From assembly GCA_041609995.1 (NCBI GenBank), contig JBFIPU010000019.1:1-32135 (forward strand): 32,135 nucleotides of DNA. The letters run 5' to 3'. The notes beneath the pieces are model-generated. The model made no database searches, had not been told where the DNA came from, and worked only from the letters and a program-made list of their open reading frames with translations. Each line of letters begins with the position of its first letter. Position 1 is the first letter of the stretch. Position numbers and translations under genes: made by a program. Below are positions 31,077-32,135 of the stretch, piece by piece. The DNA comes from JABDOU01 sp041609995 (lineage in GTDB: Bacteria > Actinomycetota > Acidimicrobiia > Spongiisociales > SHLN01).

Positions 31077-32135
31077 CTAATAGCGGCTCGCCACCGCGAT
31101 CGTGCGGCTTTCCCCTTCGCTTCCCAGCGATGCGATGGCAGAACCTCCGCCGCCACCCGAGCCGCCATTGAGCGCCCGGCCCCATTGCCATCGTTCATTG
31201 TGACCGTAGAGAATTGCCGCCACCCCGGCATCGGCGGCTGCTTGAGCGTCGGCTTCGACCGCCCAGGCGGGCACCCCTTCGCCGTCCGGTGAGTGACACC
31301 AGCTCGGGCTGATGTTCTCGTACCGCAGCTCGCCGGCGTAGACCGGTTTGGGTGACTGGTTGACGGCATCCGCCAGCTGTTGGTAGGTCGTCGATGCGTT
31401 CTGGCAGTGCCCGGTCTGGGCTGCTACGAAGTCGACCCACCACTCGTGGACGAATCGCAGGTGCCCGGTGCTACCCCCGTAAGCCGGTGAGTGGTAGCCC
31501 ACCGGCTGGTTGGCGCCGGCGTCCCTGAGACCCGAGACCATGTTGGCCCAGATCTGGGGATCTTCGACACCGGTGAAGTTGTCCCCACCCGCCACCCAGT
31601 GGGCGATGGCCGGGTGATTGCCGAACGCGGTCCCGAGGTCGAAGCCGAGCTGCCAGGCGTTACCGGCATTCAAGCTGCCGTCGTTGGCGTAGTGGTTGGC
31701 CCAGATCATGACGAAACCGATGCGCTGGTTGTGGCGCTGGGCCGCGTCGAGGATGCCGCGCATGTGGTTGACATATCCCTGGTTGAGATAGAACCGGTCG
31801 CCCCACCCACCGCTGGCGACCGGATCACCGTTGACGTTGGTGCCGCCCAGGCCGCCATTGATGTGGTTGAAGTACGACAGCCAGGCGCCGGTGAAACCGG
31901 CTCCGTTGAGGTGGGCGAAGTACTGATCGGCCTCGCCCAGGGTCGCGAACACCGGCATCTCCCAAGCGGTGTCGTACACCGGCAGACCAGGCCGGGAGGT
32001 CGGCGCAGGGGCGGGCGCCGGGACCGGCTCGGGAGCAGGAGCCGGCTCGGGAGCAGGAGCCGGCTCGGGAGCAGGAGCCGGCTCGGGAGCAGGAGCCGGC
32101 TCGGGAGCAGGAGCCGGCTCGGGAGCAGGAGCCGG
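31077..32135 (-). CDS. DUF4038/GH140-like glycosidase with Pro-Ala-Glu linker (N-terminus beyond the right edge)
   Basis: The frame is open at base 32135, so the N-terminus (probably a signal peptide and another domain) is missing. A linker of repeated PAPAPE units (from the edge to about 32025) and PAPAPAPTSRPG precede a TIM-barrel domain. It shows LGEADQYFAHLNGAGFTGAWL, IAHWVAGGDNF, where the family has the conserved Gly-Gly-Asp, KPVYAGELRYENIS with the conserved Glu, and ILYGHNERWQWG, which matches the GHxxxGHNxxWQ-type end. These motifs are those of the apiosidase-like DUF4038 family (GH140). It probably acts outside the cell on a plant or microbial polysaccharide. A Gly-rich stretch (GGSGGGGG) precedes the C-terminus. 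It reads in the same direction as the protease at 28672-30909, 167 bp upstream of it. Confidence 0.8.
   Translation of the reverse strand, partial: PAPAPEPAPAPEPAPAPEPAPAPEPAPAPEPAPAPEPVPAPAPAPTSRPGLPVYDTAWEMPVFATLGEADQYFAHLNGAGFTGAWLSYFNHINGGLGGTNVNGDPVASGGWGDRFYLNQGYVNHMRGILDAAQRHNQRIGFVMIWANHYANDGSLNAGNAWQLGFDLGTAFGNHPAIAHWVAGGDNFTGVEDPQIWANMVSGLRDAGANQPVGYHSPAYGGSTGHLRFVHEWWVDFVAAQTGHCQNASTTYQQLADAVNQSPKPVYAGELRYENISPSWCHSPDGEGVPAWAVEADAQAAADAGVAAILYGHNERWQWGRALNGGSGGGGGSAIASLGSEGESRTIAVASRY
32025..32135. repeat. 18-bp tandem repeat (six full units to the edge)
   Basis: The unit CGGCTCGGGAGCAGGAGC is repeated exactly at 32025, 32043, 32061, 32079, 32097 and 32115, and a seventh begins at 32133. 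On the minus strand each encodes PAPAPE in the linker of the glycosidase. Exact DNA identity suggests recent expansion or slippage, so the copy number may be variable. It runs to the window edge. Confidence 0.95.

Noticed and set aside
1..32135. A tRNA-Sec gene or SECIS-UGA selenoprotein in this window
   Set aside because: Only one tRNA was seen, tRNA-Pro, and none of the recognised proteins ends at a UGA in a place where conserved sequence continues in frame. This was read by eye, without a covariance-model search.

Overview
The window is dense, GC-rich chromosomal DNA from an actinobacterium. A WhiB-type iron-sulfur regulator, an ECF sigma factor with an RskA-type anti-sigma factor, a fadA4/methylmalonyl-CoA epimerase pair, ybaB-recR and lysC-asd all fit Actinomycetota. 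Large secreted proteases ending in GDWDGDG-type repeats, and start codons that sit 6-9 bases behind a TAnnnT box, suggest a deep lineage such as Acidimicrobiia; that placement is inference. I see no phage, transposase, integrase or CRISPR array. Most of the window is ordinary core genome, with one odd tRNA-associated repeat cluster and a secreted-protein region at the right end.

Layout. 1-3740 (minus): selA, selB and a metallo-beta-lactamase-fold hydrolase cut by the left edge, a tightly coupled selenocysteine operon. 3767-6555: a WhiB protein, a YihY-type membrane protein, a degenerate NfeD-type protein and a single-domain receiver protein. 6587-6663: tRNA-Pro(CGG), followed by about 330 bp of palindromes and partial copies of the tRNA itself. 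7201-8431: two unrecognised membrane proteins. 8504-10764 (minus): lysC-asd, the start of the aspartate amino-acid pathway. 10911-15248 (plus): a membrane-anchored cyclophilin, a PHP phosphoesterase, a sensor histidine kinase without a partner regulator, and an APC-type amino-acid permease. 15258-17034 (minus): thiolase, methylmalonyl-CoA epimerase and a small protein resembling an acyl-CoA carboxylase epsilon subunit, all overlapping, probably for propionate or branched-chain/fatty-acid carbon. 17104-19828: ybaB-recR facing dnaX, a rearrangement of the usual dnaX-ybaB-recR order.

19983-32135 is richer in surface and secreted functions: a 1224-residue subtilisin-fold protein with Glu where the catalytic His should be, a dGTPase-like HD protein, a rhomboid protease with a zinc-binding head, a pterin dehydratase, a 61-residue Cys/His protein, a beta-hydroxyacid dehydrogenase, an ECF sigma/RskA pair, a second subtilisin-like protease with an intact triad and the same C-terminal repeats, and a DUF4038/GH140-like glycosidase with a Pro-Ala-Pro-Glu linker that runs off the right edge inside an 18-bp tandem repeat.

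The observations most worth following are the tRNA-Pro tail repeats (6713-6993), which recall the E. coli tyrT repeats; the widespread sequence signature of leaderless transcription; and the pair of proteases sharing repeats beside an envelope-type sigma/anti-sigma switch.
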